Position numbers and translations under genes: made by a program
DNA from: Rhynochetos jubatus
Lineage: Eukaryota > Chordata > Aves > Eurypygiformes > Rhynochetidae
Direction: 5' to 3'
DNA: 64,000 nt
Assembly (NCBI GenBank): GCA_027574665.1
Contig: CM050654.1
Coordinates: forward strand, 29,345,722-29,409,721
In this document: positions 14,101 through 28,909 of the stretch, one piece after another
How positions within the stretch are numbered: the first letter of the stretch is position 1
Layout of the letters: every line of letters begins with the position of its first letter
The notes under the pieces: model-generated
The model's database searches: none
Seen by the model: the letters and a program-made list of their open reading frames with translations, nothing else
Told to the model about the DNA's origin: nothing

Positions 14101-17100
14101 GCATGTGTAAAGTCATTCAGTGATTCAGAAAACCAATCCTGCTGCAAAGTAACTTTCTGAGAACAAAGAAAATTAACTTTCAGCCAAATCAGGCTTTGAT
14201 CTGATCCATCATGTGCCATGAGATCATTATGCCAGCACAGGCAAACCAGCAGAAATGCATGCCCTTGACTGAAGAGGATGAACAGTCCTCTTTCAATAAG
14301 AATTGACATTTATGTCATTTTTAAGTGGCATATTCGTAGTGCAGGGCTTCACCAATTTTCACTACTTCTACAACCTACTATTCTACAACCATAGTTATGA
14401 CTCCCGTGTCCAATTCTGTTATGGACTCATCACAGTTTGGCTTCTCTGGGCTGAATTTATCTCACATTTGACTAGCTTGCTGTAATTCCATGTGTACTGT
14501 TTGTCTGTGCAACAAAAACAGCTGCTCTGTTTCCTTGGAAGAGTTGCCTATCAGTGAGAATACATTATCTCAGTATCCATCTAGGGCTTTCTGCCAGAAG
14601 GGTACGGGGATATTAACTCTGCAAACCCCCCCTCAGGAAATTTACAGCAGAGATGTGCTGGATGGAGCAATACATTCCTTAAATACCATAGCAATATCAT
14701 ATCAGTTGAACATCCCAGCTAACTGTGGGACAGAAATTACATTCATGACCACCTACTGTTTGACAAATGTTGTATGTCTTGACATTCAGTCTTGGCCTTC
14801 TAGTGGGCTCCTCCTATGGCTAATCTTCAAGATTTTCCTTCAGCTTTTGGTGGTACAGCTGGACAATTACTTACAAGGAGGAATACTGTGAAGTAGAAGC
14901 AGGAATTGCTGAAATAGGTAACAGAGTATAAACCTCGAGAATACAACTCACTATGGTGTTTGAGTCACATGGGACAAAAGCATAGAATTTTTAATCATGA
15001 AAGGTTAAATTGCCATAAAATAAGAACGAAATAATCTCTGAAGTACAAAGACCTAAATCGTGTCTGGAGAGCTTTCAGAAAGAGTTGGGGAATGCAGCAG
15101 TTCAGCTGAACTCTGTTCACTTCACTTGTTCTTAGTATTAAGGAAATCAGGCAAAATAGCAGGCCAGGCTGACGTGTAGTATATGGGGTTCAGCTGAGCA
15201 TCTGGACATTCACACTTAGAATTTTGATAAATGATGATGTTCAGATCTGCATCAATGTAAGCCAACAAATCTTAATTGCACCTCACTCACAAAATAGATT
15301 GTTACGCAAAAATGTGATAGACATTTGGTTTTTTCTTCAATATGATATGTTCAACACAGAGGAAAAACTTGTCTTGGTTATAGTGATGTTCTGGGGAATA
15401 TTTTTTACCAGATATCAATACATTAATGTGAATATAAAATTTTAGCATGTGGCAGGCACTGTAAACGACGATTGAAAACAGCCTCAGAATAAAAATGGAC
15501 TTATGCCACCAATGAGGCACAAAGGTTGATATGAGTACATTTTTTCATCTCCCTACATGCTAGAGGTGACAGATCTTTCAACCCATGTTCCAGCTACCAA
15601 AACTGTAAAATCAGGATTAGAAATTAGTCAGTGTGACTCAGTTATTCCAGAAAGGTGGAGACAGAATGACTTTAGTAAGAGGCCTGACAAGTTTATGAGA
15701 ATGGTTATACACTTGCTACTGAAGCAGTTGCCTTGATCAAGCATCCTTGTTCTCAGATGAACCAAACTATTGTTTTTCTGCACAAGATACAAATGGTCTT
15801 TCACATAAGGATGAAGAAAGGGGAAGTGGTATATCGTTACTCCAGTAAGTCTTTTGATTATGGCTCTGAAGGAAAATATGTTCTGAAATAAGATGCAGTA
15901 GGATTCCAACAACTTTCTGGAAGAGATTGGTTTTCAGCTGACATTTTTGAAAACCAGTAATCTGTTGCTTAGTATTAGGCTAGAAGGAAGTATCAGATTC
16001 AGTTACTCAGTAACAATTCTTGATCACGTTGATTGATATTTTGTCTAATGACAATGTCTAATGGGTGAAAATTTCATTTGACTGAGTGTTCAAGAACACT
16101 AGAAAACAGAGTTAGAATTTAAAATCACCATAATGGAATTGGTCTGAAATGCATAAGATGCATTTTCATAGAGAAACACATAAAATATTGTATGTATTTA
16201 GGAAAAATCAGCTATAATTAATATAAATTGTGGAAAGTTATCCTTCTTCAAAGGAAAGGAAGAAAACCCAACCGGGGATCATACTGGCTATATAAATTGG
16301 ACTGATGTTTGTAAAACTTGTGAAGGAATTTCTCCAACATCTCTCAGCTGGAATATCGAGGAACTGGTGAACAACCTTATGCTTTCATTACAAGCATGGA
16401 GTAAATGGATAGAGTCCAAAGAATAACACTGAGAAGAGTAAAAGGTTCTAGAAAACATTGTCTGTAAGGAGTGCTTTGGGAGTTTGTTTTAAAGTAGACA
16501 AGAGATGACCAAGGAAGACGTTATACCTTATCCTTAATTGTGTAAGAAATTGTTGCAAAGAAGAAAATAAGCCATTTACAAGGTCCACTGTGTATTTTGT
16601 AATTGTAGGTCTTTTTCTATAACACCCCTTGTGTTTAGCATGGTTCTATCTGCCCTGCCATTTAACAAAGATGAAAGTGATGATCAGTCCTTCACATGTT
16701 TTCAGTACACTCAGTGTCATGGAAGTCTCTAGGTAGTTGCATCATTACAGACATTGATAGTAATAAAGTTAGATTTCACTATATCATTTAGATTAGCCAT
16801 ATTAAAGCTGTGTTGTAGGGCAAAACATCCATATTTATGCTGTATTTGACTCTCTATTAATAATTAATCCAGGTGAAATAGTTTTGTTATTAATATTGAT
16901 CACTGTTCCAACTGAAAGCCCAGATGTCAAGGTTTCCTTTAGCATGCTCAGTTATATTTAATAGTCCCATTGATGAGTGAGAGCCTAATGAAGGCTAACA
17001 GATGGTCTATTTAATATTGCTGTAGGATTTGAAGCACTTGCCAAAACAGATACACAAAAGGATTTGACAGCCCTGTAGCTGAAAACCTTTAATTACAGCT

Positions 17101-20100
17101 ACTTCAGCTCCTAGGGGTTCTGTGCGGCTAACGTAACAGTGCAGCTTTAGGATAGGTCAGCATGGCAGGGGAAGGCTTTGTGAAGCCAGACAGTGAGTGC
17201 TGGTAGAACTGTTTGTTGACAATTAATAAGCTGGGCTTGGTGCAGGCAGTTTAGAAAGAGAAGCCTAGAAAGAGAGAGGAAAATAAGTGATGGTGCTTTC
17301 TCTGCCTCTGAGAACAGTTTGCCCTTTGTCTAAAATATCACCTCTTGAGAAGACTCATCGTCTGCTGAGCAGGTAGATGGGGAGAAAGCATGTAGCAAAA
17401 GTGGAACTTTAATTATACCTGGGACTGATCCTTAAAAAGATAGGAATTTCAGTCCGCTTCCTACTCTTAGTGACAGCAAATTACAAGATAGGGGGCTAAA
17501 ATTTGCTGAAGTTATAAAACTCTATCTTTGAAGGAGACCACCGATTTATGCAGGAGAAAAGAATACACATAAAACAGAAAACTATGATTTCTAAAAACTC
17601 TCAATTTGTTGATCTGGGTTTGAGCGGAAGGAATGAGCTTGCAGAGACTTTCGATGATTCTACCCTGGCTCTACATGGAACAGTTGCCCTCAGGTTTTCT
17701 GGCATAAATTCACACCACCTCCAAAATGAAATAAAGCATAATTAGGAGTCACATCCTGATTTGTTCAAATTGATTTTTAAGCAATTGCTGAGAAATTGAA
17801 TCAATTCCTTCAGAAAGAATAGGTGGGTTTACTGCCCTTACAGTCTCTGGAAGAACTGTCTGTAACTAAGGGTATTGATCCTTTCTGGGTGCCAGAAGGA
17901 GATAATCCGTGGAGTTGTTTATATATAATTCCAGGTATCTGATCAGTACTTGTTTTGTACAGTATTTTCTAGCAAAAAAACCAAAAAAAGTGGACATGTG
18001 CACAGACAGAGATGTAGGCAGATTTTGAGACTCCTTGATTATGGAAGGATGGTTTCCCCTCACCAGCCTGTCCTGTGCTAGACCAAATACCACAGACCAT
18101 CCCTGCATGCAGCAAGAAATATTTTTGTGGAGAAAAAGAAAACAAAAATTCAAGCACGAAGTGTGACATTCCCTAAACCAACCTGCAAACCAAGTTGGGA
18201 TAACAAAATAGGGAAGTCTATGCAGATTTTAATGTGTACAGAAAAGTAATGCTGCCTGGCTAGTAACAAATTTTGCCAGTCCACACAGCATTGACAGCCA
18301 CAGATGTCATGCTCCAGTGTCATGAGAAAATCTCTGAACCTTTCAAAATTCAGAAACCAGATGAACAATTGCCAAAGGTATGTGTGGAAAAGTCAACAGG
18401 GGACAATCCCTTTTTCTCCACAGCTGGCTGGGCTTGGTCCCTTTTCCACATGTTGCCCTGTCTGTTGGCAGATCATGAATTATCTTGTGTAAAACCAGCT
18501 GTTTCTCATTATTCCAGATAATGCTGAAACCTGACATTTTTACTGCCTTATGCAAGAATCTGCATTTTTGGCTTCATCTAAATAGCAACTAAAAATGAAT
18601 AGACACCAAACACCAGTCTGAAGGAGAGAGTGTACTGGCAACTGGCCCCAGCTACATAGGCAAATGAAGCAAATGTAAAGAAACAAGCTAGAATTTACTG
18701 TGATCTTGATCCAGCAACTGTTGAAGGAATTGGAAGGATTCCTGTTGGATCCAACAGGCCTCAAGAGACAAACCACCTCCCTAATGGGCATAGCAGTGGA
18801 ATGCAACAGCAGCGCAACATCCTAGAAAGAGATGCAGTCAGGATAATAGTAACACAGGCTGCCAAATTTGAAGGTAATTAGAAGTGAATCACTAATTACA
18901 AGGGCTGTGAAACCAGACAACTCTTTCATCATTGTATGCAGTTAAACCTGATAAGCAATGGCTAGATGGTGGGGTTGTTTTGAAGCTAAATATATTTTTA
19001 ATGCGGTTTGCATCTTCTTTGATGTAGAGATTTTCATTAAATGTTCATCTGTTTAATTATTATTTACTTTGTACAGAACTTTGGGATTTGCTAAGATGAA
19101 AGAGGCCATTGTTTGTTTATTATTTTGTGAGTGACAATGCCAGAGCTGACTCCTAAACTAGTCCATCAGTTGTAACGTAAGACCTCATGCCATTCTAACA
19201 TAGACAATACACTTGGAAAAATCAGCTTTGATGAAAATGCATATCCACAAAGGATATTCCATAATTAGAGGAGGTACAAAGTATTGAATGTGCCAGTAAA
19301 GTCAATTAAACGCTAATTACTATTGGGTTCAGATCTGCTATTGCATGATAAATTGCTCAAGTAAAAGTATCTTTTCCACATAGAGGTGCCAAATTCACCC
19401 CTGCTGATGTTACAGATGTTCTTTCAACTACCCCTCTGATTCTTTTTGAGATAAAAATGCAAAACTTTCCCTTGTAGGCAGCAGTGTGAAAAACTCATTA
19501 GCTGATGTCATCTTTATAGGTAGTTTTCTTGGTGTGGGTAAATGACAATCCCTTGCTTTCCACATTTCTAGGCTGTGCTAATAATTTCACACCCTCTATT
19601 CTCAGAAGGCAGAAGATCTTTCTGCAACGTACAGTTGACATACGGTTAGTGTCTAGTCCTTTACAATCATTCAGATGATGGAGAGCTTTGGAAACTTCTT
19701 GAATTCCTATCAGTCTGGATGTGCTCTATCAGGATTTCGGCAGATGACTGTGATTCAGCTTTTTAAACATTTCCAGGAAGTTCATCACTCATTGCCACAT
19801 TTCTCCTTACCTTTCAGTGTTAACAAGTTTCCATATGCTGTTTCCATATGCCATGTGGCTTTCATAAAATCTCAGGCAGTAACTTCTCCAAAAGCTCAGA
19901 TATCTTTGTAGTGGTTTTCTTTAACAGTATATACATACAAAACATGATGACAAAGTGAAAGGCATCCATTCCACTGGCTTCAATGCACTTTGAAATGGTC
20001 TCTAATGGAGTCTGATTTTAAGATGGGGAGAGAGCAGTATGATTTCTTAGAATAATTTCTGCTTGAATCACTCAGTTTTCCTTCATCCACCCTCTCTCCC

Positions 20101-22618
20101 TCTCTCTTTTTATAGTTTTATAACTATAAAAATTATATTTTAGATAGAATGGAAAACTTAACTGATGTAAGTTAGCACAAATTTCATGCTCCTCCACCTT
20201 TCAGACCTCAGCTGCTCTAAGCAAGTTCATGACAGTAACTTTAAACTTGCTGTCACCTTACTGAGACTCCCTTAGACTTCGGTCCCTCTGATCAATGTGT
20301 CTCTTACAGTGCTGGTACAAAACCAAAATGGTGACTCCATAGTGCAGAGGCACAAAGGATGTTTAAATGTCTTTAGAGAGATAAAAGTCATATGTAACTA
20401 GTTTCTTGAGTCTGGTACCTCAATCCATCCTCCTCCAGTTTGGTTTCCCATTGCCATATCTGAATGACCTCCCTTCCTTCACAGCGGGACCTGATTTTGT
20501 CATTCCATTTACCTCCTTTTCTCTTTCTGAAGTCTTACTTTCATTTCCTGCCATTGGCCTTTTCAAAGGAGACTAAGGTTCTGTTTGCAACTGGTGATTA
20601 CAGACTAAGGCAGACAAACTTACATGTTTCCCTGCACCTTCGGCTGAGGGAAAACACCTTCACTTCTCCTAAGCACTTTTATTTGCATCTGACAGTGCTC
20701 CTGCCCCTCCAGCATGTGCTGTCTCTGCTCAATTGTGAGGTGAGGGCTGGAGAAAGGGGCTGTTCAGGAAGCCCACACAAATAACATTTGTTACTGCTCA
20801 CCTTGGGTGACACAGAAACACCAATCTTCTGGCACTGCACTAAAGTGAGCAGTCTGAGCCCAGCCACACAGGCAGAAGCACCTCATCTATTACTTATTTA
20901 GATAATTATCACAGCAGTGCAGTAGAAATGATAACTCACACAGGAACAGGCTGCTCGCATTGCACCCCACAGACACCACCAGGACTATTCCTCTGTAGCT
21001 CATGAGAAGACAGAACATGAATGCATAAGGGTTTGTTTTCACCCCACTTGTTTCTACAAGCTGGAGAGATTGAAATGTCTTCACTGTGAAGCACAAGTGC
21101 TGAAAGTGTCTTCCTGGCAGCTACCTGTCACACCAGCCACTTGCAACTCTGTTTGATTCCATCCAGTCTAAACTGTAACCTGGACTTTGTGGACTTCCGT
21201 AGAGGGGTGGGAAAAACTGATGCTGCAGCTCTTGAGGAAGCCCTGGTTGGAAAAATATGATTCTGTGACTTGTTCTCAAAAGGTAGAAATCCACTCACAC
21301 TCAGGTAGGTTTCTTTCTCTTTGCATATTAAGAAATAAAGTTTACATAGACCTAAGAAGGAGTTCCCTCAAGGACTCTCAGAAGTATAGCTACATCATTT
21401 CAAAGATATCAGGCACTTTCTATTTCGTACCAGGCAATACCAGCTACACAGTGTCATTTGTATGGAGATAATTTGGGTGTATGTAGCTATTTCTACATCA
21501 AAAAGATGAGACATGGTGCTGCAGACCTGATGTCCACACTATACTTGTTCAGGGGATTCTATTTCACGGTAGCTCTGGTCTTGCCTGGTCTACTGACTGC
21601 TCAGCAGCTGCTGGACAAACTTAGGTACTTTTCTGGGGTTCATCTTCCAATTTAAGGGTTTATTTTATTGTTCATCCAAGAGGAACCAGACTGTGCATCA
21701 CAAGAATGCTCAACAGTGTGAACTACAGCATAGCAAGTGAGGACAGTCAGGAAATTCGTTTCAAAAACTTATTATGTGAGCTAAAACACAAATGTTGTTG
21801 AAATATCTAACACAGAGGTGATGGGTCACAGGTCCAATTTAAAAGTACTGTATTGAAGACAGGAGTTTAAGATCTGTTTCTTTTAATGCCAATTACTCTG
21901 TCTTCTCCAACTAGTAAAACCTGAGGTGTAGTGCTTTCAGATACAAGTTTTTTATTGTTACCATTAGGAGCACTAGGCAAAGGGAAATTTTGTGTTCAAG
22001 ATCTTACTGGAAAAGCTTTAAGTGAAAATATTGATATTTTTAATTCCATTTATTATGTGATTTTTACCATGGCTATTAATTCTTCTACCTGGAGAGCATT
22101 GCTAGTGATTCTCAGGTGTTTGGCCCTCCTACCTTCTTTTAGTCACATTTAATTTAATAAGTACATAAACTCTGTAAATTAAATCTCTTCCTTCTTGTTA
22201 TCTCATCACAGGTAAGCAGAGAAACTGTCAGTTAGTGTCTATTTTATCTTAATAACACGAGTTGTGTTGTTTTCTCATGTATGTGTTTCCCTACTTCCTC
22301 TATTCTGAGTCCAATGTAAAGGAAAACGTGAAAGAAAATAACAGGGCGTACATAAAGACCAAAACCATTTATGGCTGAAACATGAAAAATTTTCAGCTTT
22401 CATGTTCTTAAAGGGCAGAGGAGGTTAATGAGAAGACTGTGGCAGTGCTTTGTAGAGAGAAGATGGTTTCATGAAAAATCAGGAAAATAAGTGTACTTAA
22501 GAGCAGGAAAACAGCATTTGAAATTCAGAAAACAAAGCTTTAAAGCAAGAGCTCCGAATCATCAACAGTTTATGGAGCACTTCCCATAGTCACAGTCAAA
22601 TGTATTAATTGTTAACTC

Positions 22619-22645
22619 AAATTGTTTACACATTATAAACAATTT
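22619..22645. repeat. Perfect 10-bp inverted repeat with forkhead-like sites
   Basis: The left arm AAATTGTTTA (22619-22628) and right arm TAAACAATTT (22636-22645) are exact reverse complements with a 7-base spacer. The arms carry TGTTTAC and ATAAACA, which match the forkhead core. A further TGTTTATAAA lies downstream. Function is not shown. Confidence 0.6.
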
Positions 22646-24085
22646 AAATTGCCTATAAATTAAAACTGTTTATAAAGTGCTTGCTGCACTTTTAAGATTA
22701 TTTATACCACTTAACAAACACTGTAACCTCACATAGTCTAAGTATTACTACATTATTACTGTCTATATCTGCTAAAACCTTCACTAAATTTTCAAATGTC
22801 ATTAAAGCAGGGATAGAAACACAAACACTTACAAACTTTAAAACCTTGCTAGTGCAAAATATATTGAAAGTCTTACATGGTGAAGAGGAAACTCATGCAT
22901 AAACCAGCCAATGCCATTTACTTTAAAATCTACTTAATACTAAAATAAAAATTATATTAAAAAAATCTTGTTTTCTGACAATGTTTGCCTTATATTTAAC
23001 ACTCATGGAAACCACTATAAATCTTTCCAAAATGTACTCAGAGGTCTCCAAACTTGATTGGTTATTTTCAGCTTCTTTCAAAAAATCTGGTAACACTTTC
23101 TTGATGAAGTAGAAACTTTACAAAGTGTGGTTTAAAAATAACAATTATCAATGATTGTATTGTCGCTCTAAAAAAGAAAATAAAAGTAATTTTCATTTAA
23201 AAAATCTGTCACTATATTATTCTTTCTGATAGTGCACTAAATTATTAATTATATAGTAATAAAGTCTATTTAAAATGTTGACTGGCTAAGTGTACTTCTA
23301 AATATGTCGTGGTCTGCAAAGGAAGACAGTGATTTCATCAAGGTATTAGTTAAATTACAAAGGTTTTAGCCAAACTACTTCCTACCGAGCTACACAATCC
23401 AGCTCCAGACCCCTTTTTAAGTGTTTATCCTTTGTCCAACTTTTGGGAAAGACACTTGTTAAATTCCTCTTTAGAATGAACAACTATTTTTATCCCAGCC
23501 TTTCCTATGTCAGTAGGACAAGAGGAAGAGCAAATCTTTGTCTAAATTAGTGCTTAATCCCTTCAGGGATATTCTGTGCTGAGGTCATTATGGTTTATTA
23601 CCTTAACAATTAACAAAAGAAAGCAAGTAAATAAAGTCAAATTGCAACTGTAAGAGGTTTGCTTCCTTGTCCCTGTATAAACCTGTTTTGGGATTGTGGG
23701 AGAGATGAATTCATTACTAACTGTAGAAAAAAATAAGACGCAACCTACAACCTTTTTTTCCTGAAATTTCTGCCATTGCATCTGATGACTTTCCCACACC
23801 ATCCAGACTTGCGATACCTGCTTAACCTCTGGCTTTGCCCCTGGTGGCTGAAACATGGCTATATTCTGACACGTTTTCCCCTGAATCATCTCTAACCTCT
23901 GCCCTCTCCTTTTGCCCTGACAGGCACATCCCCTGACTGCATCTCTCCTGGTGTTACTACTGCAATCTACTCAGAGCTTTTCACAGTCTAAACCCAGGCC
24001 CCTTTCATCACCAGCTAGTTTAAAGTGCTGCTGACAAAACCCTTTCTTAACTTTAACCTCAACCCAGTTGCCGACAGGCATGCAT

Positions 24086-24103
24086 GCACACACACACGCA
24101 CAC
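24086..24103. repeat. Short (CA)n microsatellite
   Basis: About eight CA units with one CG interruption. It lies downstream of the short palindromic string GCATGCATGC. Confidence 0.7.
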
Positions 24104-25330
24104 TCTCTTTGACAAATTTCTCTAGCTTCCCAATATGCTGTTCAAACCTGACACCATGGATCACATGCAAGAGGGTAGCTTTTTCTCCAGGCTCAGCATA
24201 CACAGAGGACCAGAGAGCTGTCACACATACCCTGGCCAGGTGCTCCAGTTTCTTTGGCATCTTTTCACTAAAGTGAAAACCTGTCCCTGTTCTTTGTATT
24301 ATTTTTGGAAAATGGGGCGGTGTGTAATTAGTTTACTTTTCCCTCAAAACAAAAACTCCTCCTCTAAAACCTATAACTAAGCTGTTTTTTTAAAAGTGAA
24401 AACCTATAGGGCTGTCATGTGCCTATTCAAATAAAGAGGAGCACCTCCGCTGACTTACCCCAAGTGGGGGGATATGGCCGAGTAGATATCGTCAATATTT
24501 AGCATCAGTCACTATGAAACCGCATCTGACCTGCCATGGTTCCCTTAGGAACTTAGAATAAAAATATATCTGAATTGGAACTTTCAGAACTGCTCAATAT
24601 TTGTTTAATTCTGCTGCCATTGAAAATGTTGGTAAGATTTCCATTAATTTTGATAGAACAAAGTTAAACTCAGTGTGAAAACTACAGCATTCATCGTGTC
24701 AATGTGGCATTTTATTTCATGTTAATGATAATGGCTAAAAAAGTTTTTAAAAATGGTTAATCTTGCACTCTTATGGAAATGAGGGAAAAAAGTACTGTGA
24801 GGTGCAATGCAGAAGAGTTATATGACTTTTTACCAGGGTGCAGCTAACCTTTGATCACCTTTGAAAATTAAAGTGATTTTAGGGCTGAAAAATGCTCATA
24901 ATAAAAGACTTAAAGAGCTCAATCTGCTCATCAAAAAAGATCAATAGTTACTTAATTGCAATGTACATGTGCCTTCATGGAGAGAAAATGTCATGTAGTA
25001 AAGGACTAAATCTATCAAAGAAAAGCACAAGAACATTGGCTTCACCAATTCACCAGTTAAAATCTGCATAGAAGAAGGCTTCTGTCTTTTTTCTTCTATT
25101 TTCTTTTAATAAAATGTGCTGATTGAGTTTCCAGATTTAACATCTTCGGTCAAGGACTGAATGTCCTAAAACTGTCATTATGGTCAAACACAAGTTATCA
25201 GTCTCATTAACAGGCTAATTGGGAAAAGAAAGGAAAAAAGAAGAAAAAAATGGTGTTACTATGCAGAATGCCAGAATGACCTAAAATCTCTGATTTTTGG
25301 AATTTGTTCCCAATTATCCCATGCTTCCAA

Positions 25331-25410
25331 CAAAACAAAACAAAAACAAAAACAAACTCCAAAAAACCCCCAAACAAACAAACAAACAAAAAAACCCCCA
25401 CCAAACAAAA
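25331..25410. repeat. (CAAAA)n / (CAAA)n simple repeat
   Basis: CAAAA units (25331 to about 25356) pass into CAAA units (about 25371-25393) and then into A- and C-runs. The reverse complement makes a spurious minus-strand frame rich in Phe, Val and Gly, which should not be annotated as a gene. Confidence 0.75.
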
Positions 25411-28400
25411 CTGCAGGAAAAATGGGGGGGGTGGGAAGAGAGAAGAATATACGCATAATGTTAATCAGTTGACCAGCTGAAAATCCAGGCAATAACATGC
25501 AGGAATTGAGCAAAAGTTTGGGGGTTGGTTTAGTGGGGTTTTGTGGGTATGGTTGGTTTGGTTCTGCTTTGTTTAGTTTAAAAAGGTATTTTTCATCAGA
25601 CTGAGTAAAGATGCAGCTCAAGTGGTACTTTAAAATATAGATAATTATTTACTTTGTAAGTTTACTTTGTAATTTTCTGTTTGTTATTACTCTTTATTTT
25701 GACCCATTCTGTTGTATGTCACCATATTGTGACTTTACATTACCAGTAAATTTAAAAGTAAGCTAATATAAAACAGTCATTTGGATACATTTACTCTGTT
25801 ACCTCGGTAGCTGTTACGTGATTTTTTTAAAATTATTTAAAAAAACTATGTGATCTTATTTGTTATTCTCCTGCTTTAGTAATACTGCCAGCTGTACTTT
25901 CCACTTCACATGAATTCAGGTCTATTCTAATTTTCCACTTCCCTGCCTTTAATCCCAGTGTTACAAATGGAATCCCATGCTACACTAATATCTCTTACTC
26001 ACTGGCACAGAAGAGATCAATATTTCAAAATGCCATATGTTTTATAGATCAACTGCCTTATGCATAAGAATCCAATGGCATCTGAATCGTTACAAAATAT
26101 CTGTAACTTACACAAGCCAAGGAATGCAAAGCCTGTCTTTGCACACTACATCAGATCCTAAAATGTCTGTACTCATCTGTAAAAGGTTTGAGTATTTCTA
26201 TGAAACCTAAGTTACTCAAATCCTTGATTTCCTCTCAACATATAACCCATTCCCTATGGCCTATAGGCATGGTAGAGACTTTAAGGATGTGAACGTTTTG
26301 TCCTTCACAGACATGCAAAGATCTCGGGACTCTTTTAGTAAGGTTTCACGGTATCCAGCAAAACCTGGCTGAGCGTTAGCACTTGCACAAGCAGAGGTGA
26401 AGTGCATGGCTAAAAGATGCACAGCTGGTATTTGTTTGATCACTGGGGTTCCTTTTGCCAATCCTTCAGACTGATCCACCTGCAAGGGCAGATTGAGAAC
26501 TGGTCTAATGATAAGCCACTGGACCCACACAGACCTTGGAGGAAACCACAGGGCATTTTGCATCCAAGGGGTGCTTTCTACTGTTGTATGTGTCCAGACT
26601 CAATTCCCTGAGCCAGGCAACCGCTCTAAAAGTGACATTATATTTTTGTGGAACCATCTTGATTTTGACAAGTTTGTGACAGAACCCAAGCTTGGCTCAG
26701 ATGTCAAAACTGGAACTACAGACCAGGTTTCTTGGGAGTGATATTCTGTTCTGTTCTTTGGGACCCTTTCCTTGGTTGGCTGCCAGATTATCAAGTCTCC
26801 AGTAGTGCCCTTGGGGAATTGCTTTAGGGCTGACAACCCCATGGCTTCAGAGACCAAAGCCTACCATGCAGACTGTCTTATACACCACTGTCTCTGTTCC
26901 TGTTCCCAGAACATCATGATGTATGGTCTCTACTCCAACAAGAAGAAAAACTTACTTTAAAACTCTTTTCCACCAAGTGCAATGATCTCAGTGTGTCTAT
27001 GCCTACGCCAAGCAAGCTGGACACTGAAGATGCGGACAAGTCAGAGATGAAGGGAGAAAAGCTTCCTTGTTCAAGACCATTTCTTGTCTTTGCCCTTCGC
27101 TAACATGAAAGTATGTCAGTATGCATGAATTTCCTTGAAAAAGTCCAGATTAAAACACTATTGAATGCACTTTTCCCACTAGAGAGAGGATTAGAGAACT
27201 AGTGTATGATACCTTTGCCATGCTGCTTAATGCATCACTGACAGAGTAAGGAATAGAATAGAACCAAGACAAAGGGGCCTGATTTCTTCCAAATAGTTTT
27301 AAACAAAAGAAATGGGCAAGCAGTGAAAACTGAATCGAGTGAAACTTCAGTGGTAACTTCCACTCTGCAGAAATGTTGTGGGTTTGTTTTTTTTGGGGGG
27401 TTTTTTTTCGCATGTAGCATTGTATCTTCATGGTGCTGTTTACATGAAAATTAGTTTAAATAGCAGCCTGAGGCCCTGGAGAAGTCTCTGAGCTAGTAAT
27501 CTTGATTTTAATAATGCTGCTGTATTTCTACACCATATTACTGCAAATTTGTATAACGAGTAGATTTCCTCTGAGGAAATGGCCAAGATAGTAGTACTTG
27601 AGGGAAGCTCTTTAAAGGCTATTAAAATGTTGTTACTGTAAGTTTTTAATAACAACTTGGAGCAAGACCTTTACCAGTGAGGGTCAGCTGGGAACCATAA
27701 ATCAGACTTCAGTCTTTACATCCACCTGTAATGAGTACAATCAGAAGTACGTCTGGTCACACAGATTTTAGTGTGACTGGGTGAAGTTGTTTGGGTTCAG
27801 CCTGGCATGTCTTCTTAAAACCCTTTTCTTTTGCTGAATGCAGAAATATGTAAAAAGATTTTGATCTAGAAATAAGAGTCCTTCTGTCCCGGAAGAATTT
27901 CTGTCTGTGAGGAACAATGAATGGAAGCAAGAGGCAAAGTCAGTGAAAATGTTTTACTTAAATAAACAAATTCGCTACAGATTTTAAGCAGGAACAAGCT
28001 GAGTACTTTAAAATAGCCACATCCTTTCTTTGTTTCACTGAAATTTTTGGTCTTGGTGGGTATTTTTATTTATTTATCTTAATGGCTGACTGATCTAAGT
28101 ATTACTGCAAATAGTACATAATAATAGTAATTCCAAAGCTCATCCACTGTATGTTGTTTGTGTAGAGAAGGACATTTCATTTCATACATCATTTACAACT
28201 CCCTGCTATAATTCTAGGAAGTCAGAAAGCTTTTAAAATTTAATGAGCAAAAACTTTATGCTTTTGCAACATCCAAAATTGGGATATACCAAGCAGTTGC
28301 TTGCAGGATATTTTCTCTTGTCGCTGGTTTCATTTTCTTTCCACTACACCAATAAGAGTTCATCTACTCTGAAGTTAATTAAGCTGACTAGGAAAAAAGA

Positions 28401-28909
28401 CATTTATGTGAATCATCTCAAACGTCCTAATCCATTTGTGTATATGTTTTTCCTCTAAGATGCTTCCAGCTACTATATTTCATAAACAAATTGCGTGTAG
28501 AAGTTGCAATTTTCTTACCTCTTTAATCGAGTGATCCTTTAAAGGAGTTCTGAAATATCTCTGTATCCTAGAGAATAAATTTTCAGTGCCACTGAAGAAC
28601 CCTATGTGTTGCCTTTCCTGGCAGCATTGCACTCTGAGCACATTAATGTTGAGTTATTACACTGCCATAAATTAGTTAATTTATCCTAAAGTGCTTTGTG
28701 TTCATATGCAATGTCTTTTTTAATTATTTAGCATGTTTTGGCACAGTTATAAATCTTACTGAGAACAAATATTGCTTAAGTTTGAAATGGGTGTGTTCAC
28801 CTCAAAACTCTTCAGCATGCTTCCCTAATTAAACAGAGGTCAGAAACAGACTGAGAAAGTAATGTGTTAGTGAAATGCTACTTCTTTAAGCCTGGTATTT
28901 TTGGTTCAG

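Larger units (their letters stand above)
9669..28909. other. Non-coding DNA; intron or intergenic
   Basis: No gene is recognised here. Short open frames (14490-14891, 133 codons; 13932-14309 minus, 125 codons) show no motif and no convincing splice context. The segment from 26260 to 26960 is less AT-rich than its surroundings and holds overlapping open frames on both strands, but no known element or domain could be named. Simple repeats and a possible conserved block are listed separately. Confidence 0.65.

Noticed and set aside
14490..14891. 133-codon open frame, plus
   Set aside because: No recognisable domain, ordinary AT-rich background, no convincing splice or start context.
25207..25621. 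Minus-strand Phe/Val/Gly-rich frames
   Set aside because: Produced by the CAAAA/CAAA simple repeat.
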